This document shows positions 28,013-42,276 of a stretch of DNA of 43,851 bases, piece after piece (within the stretch, counting starts at the first letter, position 1; every line of letters begins with the position of its first letter). Position numbers and translations under genes: made by a program. Origin of the DNA: Melioribacter roseus (GTDB lineage: Bacteria; Bacteroidota; Ignavibacteria; Ignavibacteriales; Melioribacteraceae); assembly GCA_020722085.1 (NCBI GenBank), contig DYLN01000015.1, forward strand, positions 1-43,851, given 5' to 3'. The notes beneath the pieces are model-generated. The model saw only the letters and a list, made by a program, of their open reading frames with translations. It did no database searches and had not been told where the DNA came from.

Positions 28013-28030
28013 AAAAAAACCTATACAAAT

Positions 28031-29236
28031 TTATTTGATAATTTTCGTTACTAAACCTGCACCAACCGTCCTGCCTCCTTCGCGAATAGCAAACCGTAAA
28101 CCTTCTTCCATAGCAATTTCAGTAATCAAATCTACTTTCAAATTTACCTTATCACCTGGCATAACCATCTCGGTTCCTTGTGGCAATGTTACGACGCCTG
28201 TTACGTCAGTGGTTCTGAAATAGAACTGCGGTCTGTAGCCTTGGAAGAACGGCGTATGACGTCCACCTTCTTCTTTTGACAGGATATAGACTTCACCTTC
28301 AAAAACAGTGTGCGGAGTAATGGAGCCGGGCTTAGCAATAACCATACCCCTCTCAATTTCCTTCTTATCAATACCTCTTAAAAGAATACCGGCGTTATCT
28401 CCTGCGATGGCAGCATCGAGTTCTTTTCTGAACATTTCAATTCCGGTAACAACTGTTTTCTTATGAACACCAAGACCAATTAATTCCACTTCTTCGCCAA
28501 GTTTAACCTGCCCTCTTTCAACTCTTCCGGTTGCTACGGTTCCACGACCAGTAATAGAGAAAACGTCTTCAACCGGCATGATAAACGGTTTGTCAACATC
28601 TCTTTGAGGAATCGGGACATATTCATCAACAGCCTTCATCAAATCCCAAATGCACTGGTATCTGGGGTCATCTACTGGAGCATTGGAAGTACCTGCTTCC
28701 AAAGCTTTCAAAGCCGAACCTTTAATAATAGGAATTTCATCACCAGGAAATTCGTATTTATTGAGCAGGTCTCTTAATTCAACTTCAACTAATTCAATTA
28801 ATTCGGGGTCGTCTACCATATCTATTTTGTTGAGGAATACAACAATTCTGGGCACACCAACCTGACGAGCTAAAAGAATATGCTCTCTGGTTTGAGGCAT
28901 CGGACCATCAGTAGCAGCTACAACAAGGATTGCACCGTCCATTTGAGCAGCGCCGGTAATCATATTTTTAACATAGTCGGCGTGACCCGGACAGTCAACG
29001 TGTGCATAGTGTCTGTTCTCAGTTGAATATTCAACGTGAGCAGTAGCAATTGTGATTCCTCTTTCTCTTTCTTCAGGTGCGTTGTCAATACTATCGAAAG
29101 TTCTAATCTGGGATAATCCCTTTTTCGCCAATGCCATGGTGATGGCAGCAGTTAAGGTAGTCTTACCATGGTCAACGTGTCCGATAGTACCGATATTAAC
29201 GTGGGGTTTACTACGATCAAATTTTTCTTTTGCCAT
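28031..29236 (-). CDS. tuf: Elongation factor Tu
   Basis: [18 protein letters not shown]...[26 protein letters not shown]...NKIDMV. Confidence 0.98.
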   Translation of the reverse strand: MAKEKFDRSKPHVNIGTIGHVDHGKTTLTAAITMALAKKGLSQIRTFDSIDNAPEERERGITIATAHVEYSTENRHYAHVDCPGHADYVKNMITGAAQMDGAILVVAATDGPMPQTREHILLARQVGVPRIVVFLNKIDMVDDPELIELVEVELRDLLNKYEFPGDEIPIIKGSALKALEAGTSNAPVDDPRYQCIWDLMKAVDEYVPIPQRDVDKPFIMPVEDVFSITGRGTVATGRVERGQVKLGEEVELIGLGVHKKTVVTGIEMFRKELDAAIAGDNAGILLRGIDKKEIERGMVIAKPGSITPHTVFEGEVYILSKEEGGRHTPFFQGYRPQFYFRTTDVTGVVTLPQGTEMVMPGDKVNLKVDLITEIAMEEGLRFAIREGGRTVGAGLVTKIIK

Positions 29237-29284
29237 CGAATAACTCCTTGTACTTTTATTGTCTAATTAATTATTTGTTTTATA

Positions 29285-31387
29285 CTATAATGTTTCAATA
29301 GACTTTTTTGATTGAGACTTCTCTGTAATTTCTTCAGCTACCGATTTTGGAACTTCGTAATAATGTGAAAACTGCATAGTATAGATAGCTCTGCCCTGAG
29401 TCATTGATCTTAAAGAGGTTGCATATCCGAACATTTCGGCAAGGGGAACGGTAGCTTTAATTACCTGAGCATCTTTTCTTGAAGTAAACCCCTCAATTTT
29501 TCCTCTGCGGGAGTTTAAGTCACCCATTACATCCCCCAGATATTCTTCCGGAGTTATAACCTCAACATTCATAATAGGCTCAAGAATCACAGGTCCGGCT
29601 TTCCGAGCACCGTTCTTAAAAGCAATAGAAGCAGCCACCTTAAAAGAAATTTCATCGGAATCGACTTCATGATAAGAGCCGTCAAATAATTTAGCTTTAA
29701 TATCAACGACCGGATAACCTGCCAGAACCCCATTTCTCATAGCATCATGAATTCCGTTAACAACAGAATTTATATATTCTTTTGGAACGGCGCCTCCGAC
29801 AATTGCATTTTCGAATTCGAATCCTTTACCAGGTTCATTTGGAGAAAATTCTATCCATACGTGTCCGTATTTTCCTCTGCCGCCGCTTTGCTTTATAAAT
29901 TTACCTTCAGCTTCTACAGTTTTTGTAATTGTCTCCCTGTAAGCAACCTGAGGTTTACCAACATTAGCTTCAACCTTAAATTCCCTTTTCATTCTATCGA
30001 CAAGAATTTCAAGGTGAAGCTCACCCATACCGCTTATTAATGTTTGTCCAGTTTCTTCATCTACTTTTACTTTAAAAGTCGGATCTTCATCAGAAAGTTT
30101 AGCAAGCGCATCAGAAAGCTTGTCTTGATCAGCCTTAGTTTTTGGTTCAATAGCAATTTGAATTACAGGTTCAGGGAATGCCATCTTCTCCAAAATAATC
30201 GCATCATCTTCAGTACAAAGAGTGTCACCTGTTTTGGTATATTTCAAGCCGACTATAGCAACAATATCTCCGGCTCTGACCTCATCCATATCTTCCCGAA
30301 AGTTGGCATGCATTTGAAGGATCCTTGCTACTCTTTCTTTTCTGTCCGATACGGAATTGTATACGTATGAACCTGCTTTTAACATGCCCGAATATACTCT
30401 GACGAAAGTTAGTTTGCCCACGTAGGGGTCACTCATAATTTTAAATGCTAGAGCGGCAAATTTTTCATTCGGATCATTTTTTCTTGTAACGTTATCATTC
30501 TTATGAATATGATGTGCATGAAGGTCTTTTAAATCGGAAGGAGAAGGTAAAAAGTCTACCACGGAATCAAGTAATTTCTGCACCCCTTTGTTTTTAAAGG
30601 AAGAACCGCAAAGCACAGGTACAATCTTCAATTCTATTGTGGCTTTTCTTAAAACTGTCTTAACTTCTTCTTCGTGAATTTCTTTTCCTTCAAGATATTT
30701 TTCTAACAAAGTATCGTCCACATCCGAAACAGCTTCAAGCATTAAAGTTCTGTATTTATTTGCAAGCGGCAGTAAATCTGCTGGTATCTCTTTATCTTCA
30801 AAAGTAGCGCCGAAGGTTTCTTCATGATACATTCTTGCTTTCATCGACATAAGATCAATTACACCGGCAAACAAATCACCTTCACCAATTGGGAGTGTAA
30901 TTGGAACTGCATTTGCACTTAATTTATCCTTCATCATTTGAACCGCATTATAAAAATCAGCACCTATTCTATCCATTTTGTTTACAAATGCAATTCTCGG
31001 CACACCATATTTATCGGCTTGACGCCAAACGGTTTCCGATTGAGGTTCCACACCGCCCACGGCACAGAACAATGCTATTGCACCGTCCAAAACTCTTAGA
31101 GATCTCTCTACTTCAACAGTAAAATCCACGTGACCGGGAGTGTCAATAATATTAATTTGATGTCCTCTCCAGAACGTAGTTGTAGCTGCGCTTGTAATTG
31201 TTATACCACGTTCTTTCTCCTGCTCCATCCAATCCATAGTTGCGGCGCCATCATGGACTTCACCGATTCTATGAACTTTACCAGTATAATACAAAATACG
31301 TTCTGTTGTTGTAGTTTTTCCGGCATCAATATGAGCCATAATGCCGATGTTACGAACTTTATCTATTTCAACTCTTTTTTGACTCAT
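29285..31387 (-). CDS. fusA: Elongation factor G
   Basis: [24 protein letters not shown]...[22 protein letters not shown]...[10 protein letters not shown]. Confidence 0.98.
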   Translation of the reverse strand: MSQKRVEIDKVRNIGIMAHIDAGKTTTTERILYYTGKVHRIGEVHDGAATMDWMEQEKERGITITSAATTTFWRGHQINIIDTPGHVDFTVEVERSLRVLDGAIALFCAVGGVEPQSETVWRQADKYGVPRIAFVNKMDRIGADFYNAVQMMKDKLSANAVPITLPIGEGDLFAGVIDLMSMKARMYHEETFGATFEDKEIPADLLPLANKYRTLMLEAVSDVDDTLLEKYLEGKEIHEEEVKTVLRKATIELKIVPVLCGSSFKNKGVQKLLDSVVDFLPSPSDLKDLHAHHIHKNDNVTRKNDPNEKFAALAFKIMSDPYVGKLTFVRVYSGMLKAGSYVYNSVSDRKERVARILQMHANFREDMDEVRAGDIVAIVGLKYTKTGDTLCTEDDAIILEKMAFPEPVIQIAIEPKTKADQDKLSDALAKLSDEDPTFKVKVDEETGQTLISGMGELHLEILVDRMKREFKVEANVGKPQVAYRETITKTVEAEGKFIKQSGGRGKYGHVWIEFSPNEPGKGFEFENAIVGGAVPKEYINSVVNGIHDAMRNGVLAGYPVVDIKAKLFDGSYHEVDSDEISFKVAASIAFKNGARKAGPVILEPIMNVEVITPEEYLGDVMGDLNSRRGKIEGFTSRKDAQVIKATVPLAEMFGYATSLRSMTQGRAIYTMQFSHYYEVPKSVAEEITEKSQSKKSIETL

Positions 31388-31407
31388 TAGATATCACATC
31401 CTTTCCT

Positions 31408-31875
31408 TTACCACCTGAAATGCGCAAAAGCTTTATTAGCTTCAGCCATTCTATGAGTGTCATCTTTTTTCTTAACAGCATTACCTTCGCCGTTTGAGGC
31501 AGCAATTAATTCTGCAGCAAGTTTTAACGACATAGATTTATCTTTTCTTTCTCTGGCATAAGTCTTAATCCATCTGAGAGCAAGTGCAACTCTTCTTTCA
31601 GGTCTAACCTCCATAGGAACTTGATAAGTAGCACCGCCTACCCTGCGGCTTCTTACTTCCACCAATGGCTGAACATTTTGTAAGGCTTTTTTAAAAACAT
31701 CCAGAGCAGATTTTTTAGTTCTTTGTTCAATCAAATCGAAGCTTTCGTATAATGTTCTTCTTGCTGTTGATTTCTTACCATCCCATAACAGATAGTTAAT
31801 AAATTTTGATACTAATACATCATTGTATTTGGGATCCGGCTTTAGGTATTTTTTTTCTGGTTTCCTTTTTCTCAT
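31408..31875 (-). CDS. rpsG: 30S ribosomal protein S7
   Basis: [38 protein letters not shown]...[19 protein letters not shown]. Confidence 0.97.
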   Translation of the reverse strand: MRKRKPEKKYLKPDPKYNDVLVSKFINYLLWDGKKSTARRTLYESFDLIEQRTKKSALDVFKKALQNVQPLVEVRSRRVGGATYQVPMEVRPERRVALALRWIKTYARERKDKSMSLKLAAELIAASNGEGNAVKKKDDTHRMAEANKAFAHFRW

Positions 31876-31881
31876 AACTGA

Positions 31882-32259
31882 TTACTTAGTTTTTGGTTTT
31901 TTTGTGCCATACTTAGAACGTCCTTTTTTTCTATCTTCCACACCGCTTGTATCAAGCGTGCCGCGAATTACATGATATCTTACCCCTGGCAAATCTTTAA
32001 CTCTACCACCGCGAATCATTACAATTGAGTGTTCCTGTAAATTATGTCCTTCGCCTGGAATATATGCCGTTACTTCAATTCCATTAGTTAATCTTACCCT
32101 TGCTACTTTTCGTAATGCAGAGTTGGGTTTCTTAGGTGTAGTAGTATAAACTCTGGTGCATACCCCGCGTTTTTGTGGGCAAGCTTCAAGTGCCGGTGCC
32201 TTATTTTTCGAAGTAACTGCAATACGTCCTTTCCTTATCAATTGGTTTATTGTTGGCAC
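31882..32259 (-). CDS. rpsL: 30S ribosomal protein S12
   Basis: [12 protein letters not shown]...[34 protein letters not shown]. Confidence 0.98.
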   Translation of the reverse strand: MPTINQLIRKGRIAVTSKNKAPALEACPQKRGVCTRVYTTTPKKPNSALRKVARVRLTNGIEVTAYIPGEGHNLQEHSIVMIRGGRVKDLPGVRYHVIRGTLDTSGVEDRKKGRSKYGTKKPKTK

Positions 32260-32365
32260 GCAAAAATCTCCTAAAAATTAATCTTTTATTAAAAATCAAG
32301 ACTTCTAATTTAGAGTTATTGATATAGATTGTCAAGAAATCTAAGTTATAAATTATAGCGTTTTT

Positions 32366-35300
32366 CTATTTAACCACTTCTTTCTCAGTTACAGTAACCT
32401 CTTCAGGAATCTTTTCCGCCTCAACTGTTTCTTCTTCAGTCAATATAATATTACGATACTTCTTTAATCCGGTACCGGCAGGAATTAAGTGCCCCATTAC
32501 AACGTTTTCTTTTAAACCATTTAGTGAATCAACTTTAGCCGCAATTGCTGCATTAGTTAATACTTTGGTGGTTTCCTGGAAAGACGCTGCAGAGATGAAA
32601 CTTTCTGTGGAAAGAGCTGCCTGAGTAATTCCAAGTAAAATATTTTCGAACGTTGCAGGTTCTGCATCCCTTACAACCATTTGTTTTTTATTTTTTCGGC
32701 TTAAATCAGAATTTATTTCTCTTGCTTTCGATCTTAGTATCAGCTGACCTGCTTTTAATTTACTTTGACCCGGATCCACAACATAAACCATATTTTTTAT
32801 ATTTTCGTTCTCTTCGATGAATTTATTTCTATCGACAAGATCTTCTTCAATAAATTTAGTATCGCCTGAAGAAATAACTTTAAGTTTTTGAAGCATCTGT
32901 TTAACAATCACTTCAATGTGCTTATCATTAATTTTAACACCTTGCAGACGATAAACATCCTGGATTTCATTTACCAAATATTCCTGGACTGCATTAGGAC
33001 CTTTAATCTTCAATATGTCATGAGGGTCTATCGGTCCGTCTGTTATCTTTTCGCCCGCTGGTATTTCGTCACCTTCCTGGACAAGGATATGTTTTCCGTA
33101 AGGAACATTATATACTTTTTCAATTGAACCATCTAAAGAAACTACAATTATTTCTCTTGAACCTTTTTTGCGGGCACCAAATTTTACGATTCCTTCTATT
33201 TCAGAAACAATAGCAGGATCATGAGGACTGCGAGCCTCAAATAATTCGGTTACTCTCGGCAAGCCGCCTGTAATATCACGGGATTTGGAAGTTTGCTTAG
33301 ATATTTTAGCAAGTACGGTGCCTGCATTAATTGTTTCGCCTTCTTCAACCGACAGATATGCACGGGTAGGGATGTTAAACACTTTTTCATTCCCTTTCTC
33401 ATCCACAACAGCAATACTTGGGGTAAGGTTCTTATCTTTGGATTCAATTACGACTTTTTGTACGTGGCCTGTCTGTTCATCGGCTACTTGTTGAATCGTC
33501 ACGTTGTCAATCAAATCAATAAATCTAACCTGTCCATTAATATCAGATAAGATTACAGAATTGTACGGATCGTGATTATATAATGCTTGACCTTTTTTAA
33601 CCGGTTGTTTGTCGTTTACAAGTAATTCTGCTCCGTAAGGAATCTCAAATTTTTTGATTTGTCTATTATCCTCGTCATATACTCCTATCGACCCCCTTCT
33701 ACCAATTACCACTTTTACTTTACCAAAGAAGTCTGTCTTTTCTACATAATTTATTCTATCAAATTTGACTATACCTGAGACATTTGTTTCTACCTGCGAT
33801 TGACTTGCAATTCTAGAAGAAGTACCGCCAAGGTGGAAGGTTCGGAGTGTAAGTTGAGTACCGGGTTCGCCAATTGATTGGGCGGCAATTATTCCAACTG
33901 CCTCGCCTATTTCAACCAAATCACCAGTTGTTAGATTTCTGCCGTAGCATTTTGCACACACTCCGCGTTTCGACTCGCATGTTAAGACCGTTCTGATATA
34001 AACCTGATCAATATTTGCTTCATCGATTCTTTCGGCTTTTTCTTCTGTAATTAATTCACCGGCTTCGACTATTAATTCGTCATTCCGGGGATCATAAATA
34101 TCTTCTTGTGCGGTACGACCTGTAATTCTCTCGGCAAGAGGTTCTCTTTCCAGTTCTATATCTTTTAAAGCGGTTATATACACACCACGAATTGTGCCGC
34201 AGTCGATTTCGGAAACTATTACATCTTGAGCAACATCGCACAATCTCCTGGTAAGGTATCCGGCGTCGGCAGTTTTCAAGGCTGTATCGGCAAGACCTTT
34301 TCTTGCACCGTGAGTTGAAATAAAATATTCGATAACGGAAAGTCCCTCTTTAAAATTTGCAACGATCGGATTTTCAATTATTTCACCAGATTGACCCGTC
34401 AAACTTTTTTGAGGTTTCATCATTAATCCGCGCATACCAGCAAGCTGACGCACCTGCTCCTGTGAACCTCTTGCGCCGGAATCGACCATCATGTGTAAAG
34501 GATTAAAACCTAATTGGTCGGTTTTAATTCTATCCATCAAGTATTTTGCTACATTATTATTTGTGTGGGTCCATACGTCAATAATTTTATTATACCTTTC
34601 GGCATCAGTTATTAAGCCTTGCTCATGCTCACTTAATATACTGTTAACTTTTTTATTCGAATCCTCTATTAATTTTACTTTTTCTTCAGGAATAAGCATA
34701 TCACTAAAACTAATTGATATACCTGCAGCGGTTGCATACCTATAGCCAAGCTCCTTAAGGTCATCGAGGAATTTGGCTGTAACAACATTCCCCATTTTGA
34801 TGAACATTTTGTAAATCAAACCGCTGAAAAATTTCTTAACAAGCAGTTCATTAATATATCCCATTTCTTTTGGAACTATATTATTAAATATCACTCTTCC
34901 CGGCGTGGTCTCGACGAACTGTTCATCAATTTTGACTTTTATTTTAGCATGCAGATCCACAATTTTATTATCATAAGCAATCATCACTTCTTCTCTGCTT
35001 CCAAAAATCTTGCCTTCACCCTTGGCACCGGCTTTAACTTTTGTCAAATAATAGCAGCCAAGTACAATATCCTGAGTAGGAACAACTACAGGGCTTCCGC
35101 TCTGCGGTGACAAAATATTGTGGCTGCTAAGCATTAACAACGCTGCTTCCAGCTGAGCTTCGTAGGATAAGGGCACATGAACAGCCATTTGGTCACCGTC
35201 GAAATCAGCATTGAAAGCCGTACATACCATTGGATGAAGCTGAATCGCCTTGCCGTCAATTAACAACGGCTGGAACGCTTGTATTCCAAGACGGTGCAGA

Positions 35301-36631
35301 GTTGGGGCTCTGTTCAACAATACCGGATGACCCTCAATTAATTTTTCCAGAATCCCCCAAATTATTGGGTCTTTCCTGTCAACAGCTTTTCTTGCACTCT
35401 TGACGGTTTTATAATGCCCGCGTTCGATTAATTTTCTAATGATAAACGGCTTGAACAATTCAACCGCCATATCTTTCGGTAATCCGCATTGATGTAATTT
35501 TAATTCGGGTCCTACAACAATTACAGAACGTCCAGAATAATCGACTCGTTTACCCAAAAGGTTTTGACGAAATCTGCCCTGTTTTCCTTTTAACATATCG
35601 CTCAAAGATTTCAGAGGTCTATTACCGTCGCTTCTTACGGCACTTGCTCTTCTTGAATTGTCAAATAAGGCATCTACTGCCTCTTGAAGCATTCTTTTTT
35701 CATTTCGAAGAATAACCTCAGGTGCTTTTATATCAATTAATCTTTTTAAGCGATTGTTCCTGATTATCACTCTTCTATAAAGATCGTTCAAATCGCTTGT
35801 TGCAAACCTTCCGCCTTCTAATGGGACCAGTGGACGGAGTTCGGGCGGTATAACCGGTATTACGCTAAGAACCATCCATTCGGGTTTATTCAGCACTTTA
35901 CCTTCTTCTTCTTTAAACGCATCCAGTACCCGCAGCCTCTTTAAAATATCATTTCTTTTTTGCTGCGAAGTTTCTATCGCAAGCTGTGCTTTTAACTCAT
36001 AAAAAGTAGCATCAATGTCAGTTCTCTTCAATAATTCTTTAACACCTTCGCCACCGATTTTTGCAACGAATTTTTTAGGATCATTGTCTTCGAGAGCATC
36101 ATTATCGTGCGGCAGAGAACTAAGAATTTCATAATACTGGTCTTCCGAAATCAAATCTTTATAGCTCAATCCGGTTACGCCGGGGTTAATAACAACGTAA
36201 GACTCATAATAAATTATTTTTTCCAATTCTTTTGTCGAAATACCTATAATATTACCAATTTTGGAAGGAAGTGCTTTAAAAAACCAGATGTGAACAACGG
36301 GAACTGCAAGTGAAATGTGTCCCATTCTTTCACGTCTCACACTTTTTAATGTTACTTCGACACCGCATCTGTCACAAACAATTCCTTTATACCGTATTCC
36401 TTTATACTTTCCGCAGGCGCATTCCCAATCCTTAACAGGACCGAAAATTTTCTCGCAGAACAAGCCGTCCTTCTCGGGTCTAAATGATCTATAATTTATC
36501 GTTTCGGGTTTTGTTACTTCCCCGTGCGACCTAGAAAGAATATCATCGGGACTAGCTAAACTGATAGTTATTTGTTCTATTTCTTTTATTTTGGGTTCTT
36601 GGGTTCTTAACCTCATTTTACTCTCCTTCAA
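32366..36631 (-). CDS. rpoC: RNA polymerase beta' subunit
   Basis: Zinc finger [20 protein letters not shown], active site [12 protein letters not shown]; 1421 aa. Confidence 0.98.
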   Translation of the reverse strand: MKESKMRLRTQEPKIKEIEQITISLASPDDILSRSHGEVTKPETINYRSFRPEKDGLFCEKIFGPVKDWECACGKYKGIRYKGIVCDRCGVEVTLKSVRRERMGHISLAVPVVHIWFFKALPSKIGNIIGISTKELEKIIYYESYVVINPGVTGLSYKDLISEDQYYEILSSLPHDNDALEDNDPKKFVAKIGGEGVKELLKRTDIDATFYELKAQLAIETSQQKRNDILKRLRVLDAFKEEEGKVLNKPEWMVLSVIPVIPPELRPLVPLEGGRFATSDLNDLYRRVIIRNNRLKRLIDIKAPEVILRNEKRMLQEAVDALFDNSRRASAVRSDGNRPLKSLSDMLKGKQGRFRQNLLGKRVDYSGRSVIVVGPELKLHQCGLPKDMAVELFKPFIIRKLIERGHYKTVKSARKAVDRKDPIIWGILEKLIEGHPVLLNRAPTLHRLGIQAFQPLLIDGKAIQLHPMVCTAFNADFDGDQMAVHVPLSYEAQLEAALLMLSSHNILSPQSGSPVVVPTQDIVLGCYYLTKVKAGAKGEGKIFGSREEVMIAYDNKIVDLHAKIKVKIDEQFVETTPGRVIFNNIVPKEMGYINELLVKKFFSGLIYKMFIKMGNVVTAKFLDDLKELGYRYATAAGISISFSDMLIPEEKVKLIEDSNKKVNSILSEHEQGLITDAERYNKIIDVWTHTNNNVAKYLMDRIKTDQLGFNPLHMMVDSGARGSQEQVRQLAGMRGLMMKPQKSLTGQSGEIIENPIVANFKEGLSVIEYFISTHGARKGLADTALKTADAGYLTRRLCDVAQDVIVSEIDCGTIRGVYITALKDIELEREPLAERITGRTAQEDIYDPRNDELIVEAGELITEEKAERIDEANIDQVYIRTVLTCESKRGVCAKCYGRNLTTGDLVEIGEAVGIIAAQSIGEPGTQLTLRTFHLGGTSSRIASQSQVETNVSGIVKFDRINYVEKTDFFGKVKVVIGRRGSIGVYDEDNRQIKKFEIPYGAELLVNDKQPVKKGQALYNHDPYNSVILSDINGQVRFIDLIDNVTIQQVADEQTGHVQKVVIESKDKNLTPSIAVVDEKGNEKVFNIPTRAYLSVEEGETINAGTVLAKISKQTSKSRDITGGLPRVTELFEARSPHDPAIVSEIEGIVKFGARKKGSREIIVVSLDGSIEKVYNVPYGKHILVQEGDEIPAGEKITDGPIDPHDILKIKGPNAVQEYLVNEIQDVYRLQGVKINDKHIEVIVKQMLQKLKVISSGDTKFIEEDLVDRNKFIEENENIKNMVYVVDPGQSKLKAGQLILRSKAREINSDLSRKNKKQMVVRDAEPATFENILLGITQAALSTESFISAASFQETTKVLTNAAIAAKVDSLNGLKENVVMGHLIPAGTGLKKYRNIILTEEETVEAEKIPEEVTVTEKEVVK

Positions 36632-36641
36632 ACTAGTTTAA

Positions 36642-39600
36642 CTAGTTAATTTTTATATCAAGGCCTAAACCTTGAAGCTCTTTAATCATAACATTAAAGG
36701 CTTCCGGAATATTAGGTTCAACAATATTTTCGCCTTTAACAATTGACTCATAAGTTTTGGCTCTGCCGGCAACATCGTCACTTTTTACAGTCAAAATTTC
36801 TCTTAAAGTATGTGCCGCTCCGTAGCCTTCGAGAGCCCACACTTCCATTTCACCAAATCTTTGACCACCGAATTGAGCTTTACCACCAAGCGGCTGTTGA
36901 GTTATCAGCGAATATGGTCCTATCGATCTTGCATGAATTTTATCGTCTACCATGTGACCTAATTTCATCATATAGATATAACCGCATGTAACTTTCTGGT
37001 GGAACCTTTCTCCAGTTCTTCCATCATAAAGCCATGTTTTACTTCCCTCGTACAGATTTGCCTTTTTAATCCATTCCTCAACATCATCAACTTTGGCACC
37101 GTCGAATATTGGGGTCTCGAATTTGACACCTAATTTATGTCCCACCCAGCCAAGTGCAGTTTCATATAATTGTCCGAGATTCATTCTTGAAGGCACTCCT
37201 AAAGGATTCAATACGATGTCAACAGGGGTTCCATCCTCGTGATACGGCATATCTTCCACAGGTACAATCTTCGCAACAACACCTTTGTTGCCGTGACGAC
37301 CAGCCATTTTATCTCCGACAGACAATTTTCTTTTTTTAGCTACATATACTTTCGCAAGCTGAACAATCCCCGGAGGCAATTCATCGCCGGACTGAATTTT
37401 TAGTTTTTCTCTTTTAAACTCCTCTTCGATCTCGGACAGCAAATTGAAATAATTCAAATAAAGTTTTTTAACCAATTCGTTCGTCTGTTTACGCTCGAAC
37501 CAATCCTGTGTATAGTCAAGCTTCGTTACGTCTTCAAATGAAGTAAAAGTTGTTTCCTTGATTACAGAGCCGCTTCGCAATACAACAGTACCATCCAAAT
37601 CCCTAATACCCGTGGTTGTTTTTCCGAGCGTAATTTTGGTAAGTTTGTCTACCAATTTATTGTAGTGATTCTTTTTCTTGGTGTCGTATTCGTTATCTAA
37701 AGCATCAAGCTGTTTTTTCTCAATTTTTTTAGATTCAGCATCTTTCCGTTTTCTGCTGAAAAGTCTTGTTTTAATTACCGTTCCTTTTAATCCCGGAGGT
37801 GCTTTTAACGAAGCATCCTTAACGTCGCCTGCTTTGTCACCAAAAATAGCTTTCAATAATTTTTCTTCTGGTGTGGGATCGGTTTCACCCTTAGGTGTAA
37901 TCTTGCCAATTAAAATATCACCTTCTGTTACTTCAGCACCTTCACGTACAATACCAAATTCATCGAGATCTTTTGTAGCTTCTTCGCTAACGTTGGGAAT
38001 ATCCCGTGTCAGTTCTTCTTCACCGCGTTTGGTTTCCCTTACCTGCAATTCAAATTCTTCAATGTGGATTGAAGTAAAGGTATCTTCCGCAACTAGTTTT
38101 TCACTGATTATAATTGCATCCTCAAAGTTGTAACCGCGCCACGGCATGAAAGCAACCGAAACATTTCTACCCAAAGCTAGTTCGCCTTTTTCAATTGCAG
38201 GACCATCAGCAAGCACATCTCCTTTTTTAATCTTTTGCCCTGTAACCACAACAGGTTTCTGGTTAAAACAAGTTTCCTGATTAGTACCAGAAAATTTAGT
38301 TAATGTATAGACAACTTTCCTTTCATCGTCAAAGCTTACAATAGTTTCTGGGTTATCGGTATCAACATCATATTTCACAATAATCTTACTGGCATCTGCA
38401 TATTCAACAACTCCATTATCTTCGGCAACTATAATTGAGCGGGAATCGCGGGCAATTTTCTGTTCCATACCAGTGCCTACAATAGGAGCTTCCGGAACCA
38501 AAAGCGGGACTGCCTGGCGCTGCATGTTTGAACCCATCAAAGCTCTGTTGGCATCGTCATGCTCAAGGAAAGGAATCAAAGCAGCCGCAGCACTAACAAT
38601 TTGTGCAGGCGCAACATCCATATAATGAATTTCTTCAGGTGTAACTACAGGGAATTCGCTGGCATTTCTACATTTTACCCTTTCGTTTACAAACCTTCCC
38701 TGTTCGTCAATGAGCGCATTAGCCTGGGCGATTGTGAATTCATCTTCCTGATCGGCGGTTAAATAGTCTATACTGTTTGTAACTTTTTTATCCTTCACTT
38801 TTCTGTAAGGTGTTTCAAGAAAGCCGTAATTATTTACTCTCGCAAATATTGTTAAGGACGAAATAAGCCCGATATTTGGACCTTCGGGAGTTTCTATAGG
38901 GCAAAGTCTGCCATAATGCGAGTGATGAACATCGCGGACTTCAAACCCTGCTCTTTCTCTTGTTAGACCCCCAGGTCCCAAAGCAGAAACTCTTCTTTTA
39001 TGAGTCAACTCGGAAAGAGGATTGGTCTGATCCATGAACTGCGATAACTGGTTTGTCCCGAAGAAAGCATTTATTACACTGCTGATTGTTCTTGCGTTTA
39101 CCAGATCCTGGGGCTGCATATTTTCGTTATCACGCATATTCATTCTTTCGCGGATAGTTCTTGCCATTCTTGCAAGACCAACATTATACTGCTGCATCAG
39201 TTGTTCGCCGACAGTTCTTACTCTCCTATTACCCAAATGGTCAATATCATCAACCTGCACATTCCCATTTTTCAGTTTAATGATATTTTTCATAATAGCT
39301 ATAATATCTTCGAGAGTGAGTACTCTGATATTATTCGGGATATTGAGATTTAATTTGTCATTCATTCTAAAACGACCAACCTCGCCGAGGTCATATCGTT
39401 TTTCGTTGAAGAACAATTTGTCAATCAATCCTTGAGCTGTTTCCAGATCAGGTGCTTCACCGGACCTTAATTGACGATAAATTGCATAGAGGGCTTCTTC
39501 TTTATTGACTGAAGTATCTTTCTTAAGCGTATTTATAATCAAGTCCTGTTCAAAGGAAGTTTCCCGGCTAATCAATTTAACGGAATGAATAGCCGACTTT

Positions 39601-40421
39601 TTAATATTGTCTATTACCTCTTCGGTCAATTCGCCGTCTCTTGCAACATAAATTTCTCCGGTTTGGGTATCAATAACGTCTTCGGCAGAAATTCTTCCAG
39701 TATGATCGTCAATGTTTAATTTTTTAACAGGTACTTCTTCAATCAAATTAAACAGATTTAAAATCTGTTCGTCTGTCTCATAGCCTAATGCCCTCAACAA
39801 GGTTGTGGAGGGAAATTTCTTTCTTCTATCTATATATACATAGAGAATGTTATTGATATCAGTTGCAAATTCTACCCACGAACCTCTGAAAGGAATAATT
39901 CTAGCTGAGTAGATAGGGGTTCCGTTTGGGTGAACAGTCTGAGCAAATGCAACACCTGGCGAACGATGGAGCTGGCTTACTATTACTCTTTCGGCACCAT
40001 TAATTATAAATGTGCCGCGTTCGGTCATAAACGGCAAGTTACCCAGATAAACTTCCTGTTCTACCGAGTTGACATATTCACCGGTTTCATCATCTTTAGT
40101 TGAAAGTCTTAGCTTTGCTTTTAGGGGCGCCGAATATGTTAAACCGCGTTCTTCACACTCCGGTATTGAAAATCTCGGTTTTTCGATATAATACTCGATA
40201 AAATCGAGCCGGTAGAATTCCTTATTATCAAAAATCGGAAAATTTGTAGTAAATACTGCCTGAAGTCCCTTGTTTTCTCTTTTCGACGGCGGAGTTTTTA
40301 ATTGAAGAAAATCTTCGAAAGATTCCAGTTGAATATTAAGGAGATCCGGAATTTTCAATACAGGAACAATCGAGCTGAATGTAATTCTATTTGTGCTTTT
40401 GTTAATTTTTACTTTTTCCAA
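36642..40421 (-). CDS. rpoB: RNA polymerase beta subunit
   Basis: [68 protein letters not shown]; 1259 aa. Confidence 0.98.
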   Translation of the reverse strand: MEKVKINKSTNRITFSSIVPVLKIPDLLNIQLESFEDFLQLKTPPSKRENKGLQAVFTTNFPIFDNKEFYRLDFIEYYIEKPRFSIPECEERGLTYSAPLKAKLRLSTKDDETGEYVNSVEQEVYLGNLPFMTERGTFIINGAERVIVSQLHRSPGVAFAQTVHPNGTPIYSARIIPFRGSWVEFATDINNILYVYIDRRKKFPSTTLLRALGYETDEQILNLFNLIEEVPVKKLNIDDHTGRISAEDVIDTQTGEIYVARDGELTEEVIDNIKKSAIHSVKLISRETSFEQDLIINTLKKDTSVNKEEALYAIYRQLRSGEAPDLETAQGLIDKLFFNEKRYDLGEVGRFRMNDKLNLNIPNNIRVLTLEDIIAIMKNIIKLKNGNVQVDDIDHLGNRRVRTVGEQLMQQYNVGLARMARTIRERMNMRDNENMQPQDLVNARTISSVINAFFGTNQLSQFMDQTNPLSELTHKRRVSALGPGGLTRERAGFEVRDVHHSHYGRLCPIETPEGPNIGLISSLTIFARVNNYGFLETPYRKVKDKKVTNSIDYLTADQEDEFTIAQANALIDEQGRFVNERVKCRNASEFPVVTPEEIHYMDVAPAQIVSAAAALIPFLEHDDANRALMGSNMQRQAVPLLVPEAPIVGTGMEQKIARDSRSIIVAEDNGVVEYADASKIIVKYDVDTDNPETIVSFDDERKVVYTLTKFSGTNQETCFNQKPVVVTGQKIKKGDVLADGPAIEKGELALGRNVSVAFMPWRGYNFEDAIIISEKLVAEDTFTSIHIEEFELQVRETKRGEEELTRDIPNVSEEATKDLDEFGIVREGAEVTEGDILIGKITPKGETDPTPEEKLLKAIFGDKAGDVKDASLKAPPGLKGTVIKTRLFSRKRKDAESKKIEKKQLDALDNEYDTKKKNHYNKLVDKLTKITLGKTTTGIRDLDGTVVLRSGSVIKETTFTSFEDVTKLDYTQDWFERKQTNELVKKLYLNYFNLLSEIEEEFKREKLKIQSGDELPPGIVQLAKVYVAKKRKLSVGDKMAGRHGNKGVVAKIVPVEDMPYHEDGTPVDIVLNPLGVPSRMNLGQLYETALGWVGHKLGVKFETPIFDGAKVDDVEEWIKKANLYEGSKTWLYDGRTGERFHQKVTCGYIYMMKLGHMVDDKIHARSIGPYSLITQQPLGGKAQFGGQRFGEMEVWALEGYGAAHTLREILTVKSDDVAGRAKTYESIVKGENIVEPNIPEAFNVMIKELQGLGLDIKIN

Positions 40422-40473
40422 CCCTAACCTCTCACTTTAATTATGGGTTTTCTTTTACTGCCTAATGAAAGAA

Positions 40474-40503
40474 GTGGTAAAGCAGACCAAACTGCTTTAC
40501 CAC
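40474..40503 (-). promoter_or_regulatory. 12-bp perfect hairpin in the rplL-rpoB intergenic space (attenuator or processing site candidate)
   Basis: GTGGTAAAGCAG-ACCAAA-CTGCTTTACCAC. Confidence 0.75.
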
Positions 40504-40540
40504 CATGAGAATTTATTTCAGAATATGTTGGTAGAAAAAA

Positions 40541-40921
40541 TTATTTAACCTGGACTGTCGCGCCTGCTTCTTCTAATTCTTTCTTAATCTTTTCAGCCTC
40601 ATCTTTTGATATACCTTCTTTCACCGGTTTAGGGGCGCCGTCAACTAAATCTTTTGCTTCTTTTAAACCGAGCCCCGTATGAGCACGAACGACCTTGATA
40701 ACATTGATCTTCTTATCGCCTGCAGCCTGAAGAACAACGTCAAATTCTGTTTTTTCTTCGGCGGGAGTCGCAGCAACGCCTGCACCCGGTGCGCCTGCCA
40801 TTACAACAGGGGCAGCAGCAGTAACACCAAACTCATCTTCTAACGCTTTCTTTAGCTCGGAAGCTTCGACCAATGTTAGTCCTTTAATCTTCTCAACAAT
40901 TTCGGCAATTTTTTCTGACAT
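40541..40921 (-). CDS. rplL: 50S ribosomal protein L7/L12
   Basis: [49 protein letters not shown]. Confidence 0.97.
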   Translation of the reverse strand: MSEKIAEIVEKIKGLTLVEASELKKALEDEFGVTAAAPVVMAGAPGAGVAATPAEEKTEFDVVLQAAGDKKINVIKVVRAHTGLGLKEAKDLVDGAPKPVKEGISKDEAEKIKKELEEAGATVQVK

Positions 40922-40960
40922 TTTATTACTCCTATATTTTTATTTTGTCTTAATTAAAAT

Positions 40961-41482
40961 TTATGCTGCCTGCTTTTTACTAATTTGATCAACCACATTG
41001 ACCAAATCTCTAAAGACAGCGTTAATTGCACCTACGATACCAGATGCCGGAGCAGCAATGCTCCCGACAATACTCGACATAACTTCCTCTTTAGAAGGCA
41101 TGGATGCCAAAGTATCCAGTTGATCAGCATCGTAGTAAGTAGATTCTATATAGCAGCCTTTGAATGAAAATTTTTTATTTTCATCAAAGTATTTCTTGAT
41201 AATTTTTGCCGGACTCACAAAATTCTCTCCGGCAAAAGCCACACCTGTCATACCAACAAGATTATCATACAACTTATCATATCCGCCAACTTCTTCGAGA
41301 GCTCTCTTAAACAATGTATTTTTCAATACTTTATAAGTAACTCCTTCCTGTTTGAAAGATCTTCGAAGAGAATTAATATCAGTAACATTAACACCAGCAT
41401 AATCAACCAGAAAAACACCGGTGGAATTACCGACCAATTCTTTAATCTGTGATATGATTTCAGTTTTTTCAGTTTTTTTCAT
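40961..41482 (-). CDS. rplJ: 50S ribosomal protein L10
   Basis: FLVDYAGVNVTDINSLRRSFKQEGVTYKVLKNTLFKRAL. Confidence 0.96.
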   Translation of the reverse strand: MKKTEKTEIISQIKELVGNSTGVFLVDYAGVNVTDINSLRRSFKQEGVTYKVLKNTLFKRALEEVGGYDKLYDNLVGMTGVAFAGENFVSPAKIIKKYFDENKKFSFKGCYIESTYYDADQLDTLASMPSKEEVMSSIVGSIAAPASGIVGAINAVFRDLVNVVDQISKKQAA

Positions 41483-41556
41483 CTCACTCCTAATTCTACT
41501 ATTACAAATTAGTCCATAAAGATAGAAGCATTTTTATTTTTTGAGTGCGTAATTTT

Positions 41557-42258
41557 CTATTTCAGTGAAATACTCGGTTCTTCTTTGGTTATTTTTAAAC
41601 CGGGTCCCATTGTTGTAGTTAGATATAAACTTTTTATATACTGTCCCTTAGCTGAAGATGGTTTTAATTTTACTATCGTCTGTAAAAAAGTACGTGTGTT
41701 TTCGATCAACTGCTCGGCACTAAAAGAAAGCTTGCCCAGAGATGCGTGTATAATTCCTGTTTTATCGACTCTAAATTCAATTTTGCCAGCTTTTACTTCC
41801 TTAACAGCTTTTGCAACATCATTAGTCACTGTACCGCTTTTGGGATTTGGCATCAATCCTTTAGGACCAAGCACCCTTCCTAATTTTCCTACTTCACCCA
41901 TTGTATCGGGAGTTGCAACTATTACATCAACATCAGTCCAGCCATTTTTTATCTTTTCGATATATTCTTCAAAACCTGCATAATCTGCGCCGGCTTTAAG
42001 GGCTTCTTCTGCGAGTGAACCCTTAGCAATTACAAGCACACTAACCTTTTTGCCGGTACCATGCGGAAGTGAAACAGTTCCGCGCACCATCTGGTCGGCA
42101 TGTCTTGGATCCACTCCTAGTCTAACTGCACAATCAAGGGATTCAGTAAACTTTACTTTGGATGTTTCCTTCAAAGTTTTTACAGCTTCTTCTAGAGTGT
42201 ATTCTTTTTGAACATCTACATTTTTAATAATGGACTTTGTTCTTTTAGTTACTTTCAT
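41557..42258 (-). CDS. rplA: 50S ribosomal protein L1
   Basis: [29 protein letters not shown]...[19 protein letters not shown]. Confidence 0.97.
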   Translation of the reverse strand: MKVTKRTKSIIKNVDVQKEYTLEEAVKTLKETSKVKFTESLDCAVRLGVDPRHADQMVRGTVSLPHGTGKKVSVLVIAKGSLAEEALKAGADYAGFEEYIEKIKNGWTDVDVIVATPDTMGEVGKLGRVLGPKGLMPNPKSGTVTNDVAKAVKEVKAGKIEFRVDKTGIIHASLGKLSFSAEQLIENTRTFLQTIVKLKPSSAKGQYIKSLYLTTTMGPGLKITKEEPSISLK

Positions 42259-42276
42259 TTTTTATTATCCTAAAAA

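Noticed and set aside
33250-33447. Minus-strand 65-aa ORF inside rpoC
   Set aside because: Alternative frame within a highly conserved gene
41483-41556. L10 leader-type autoregulatory RNA upstream of rplJ
   Set aside because: No convincing kink-turn/hairpin consensus could be identified by eye; needs an Infernal/Rfam search
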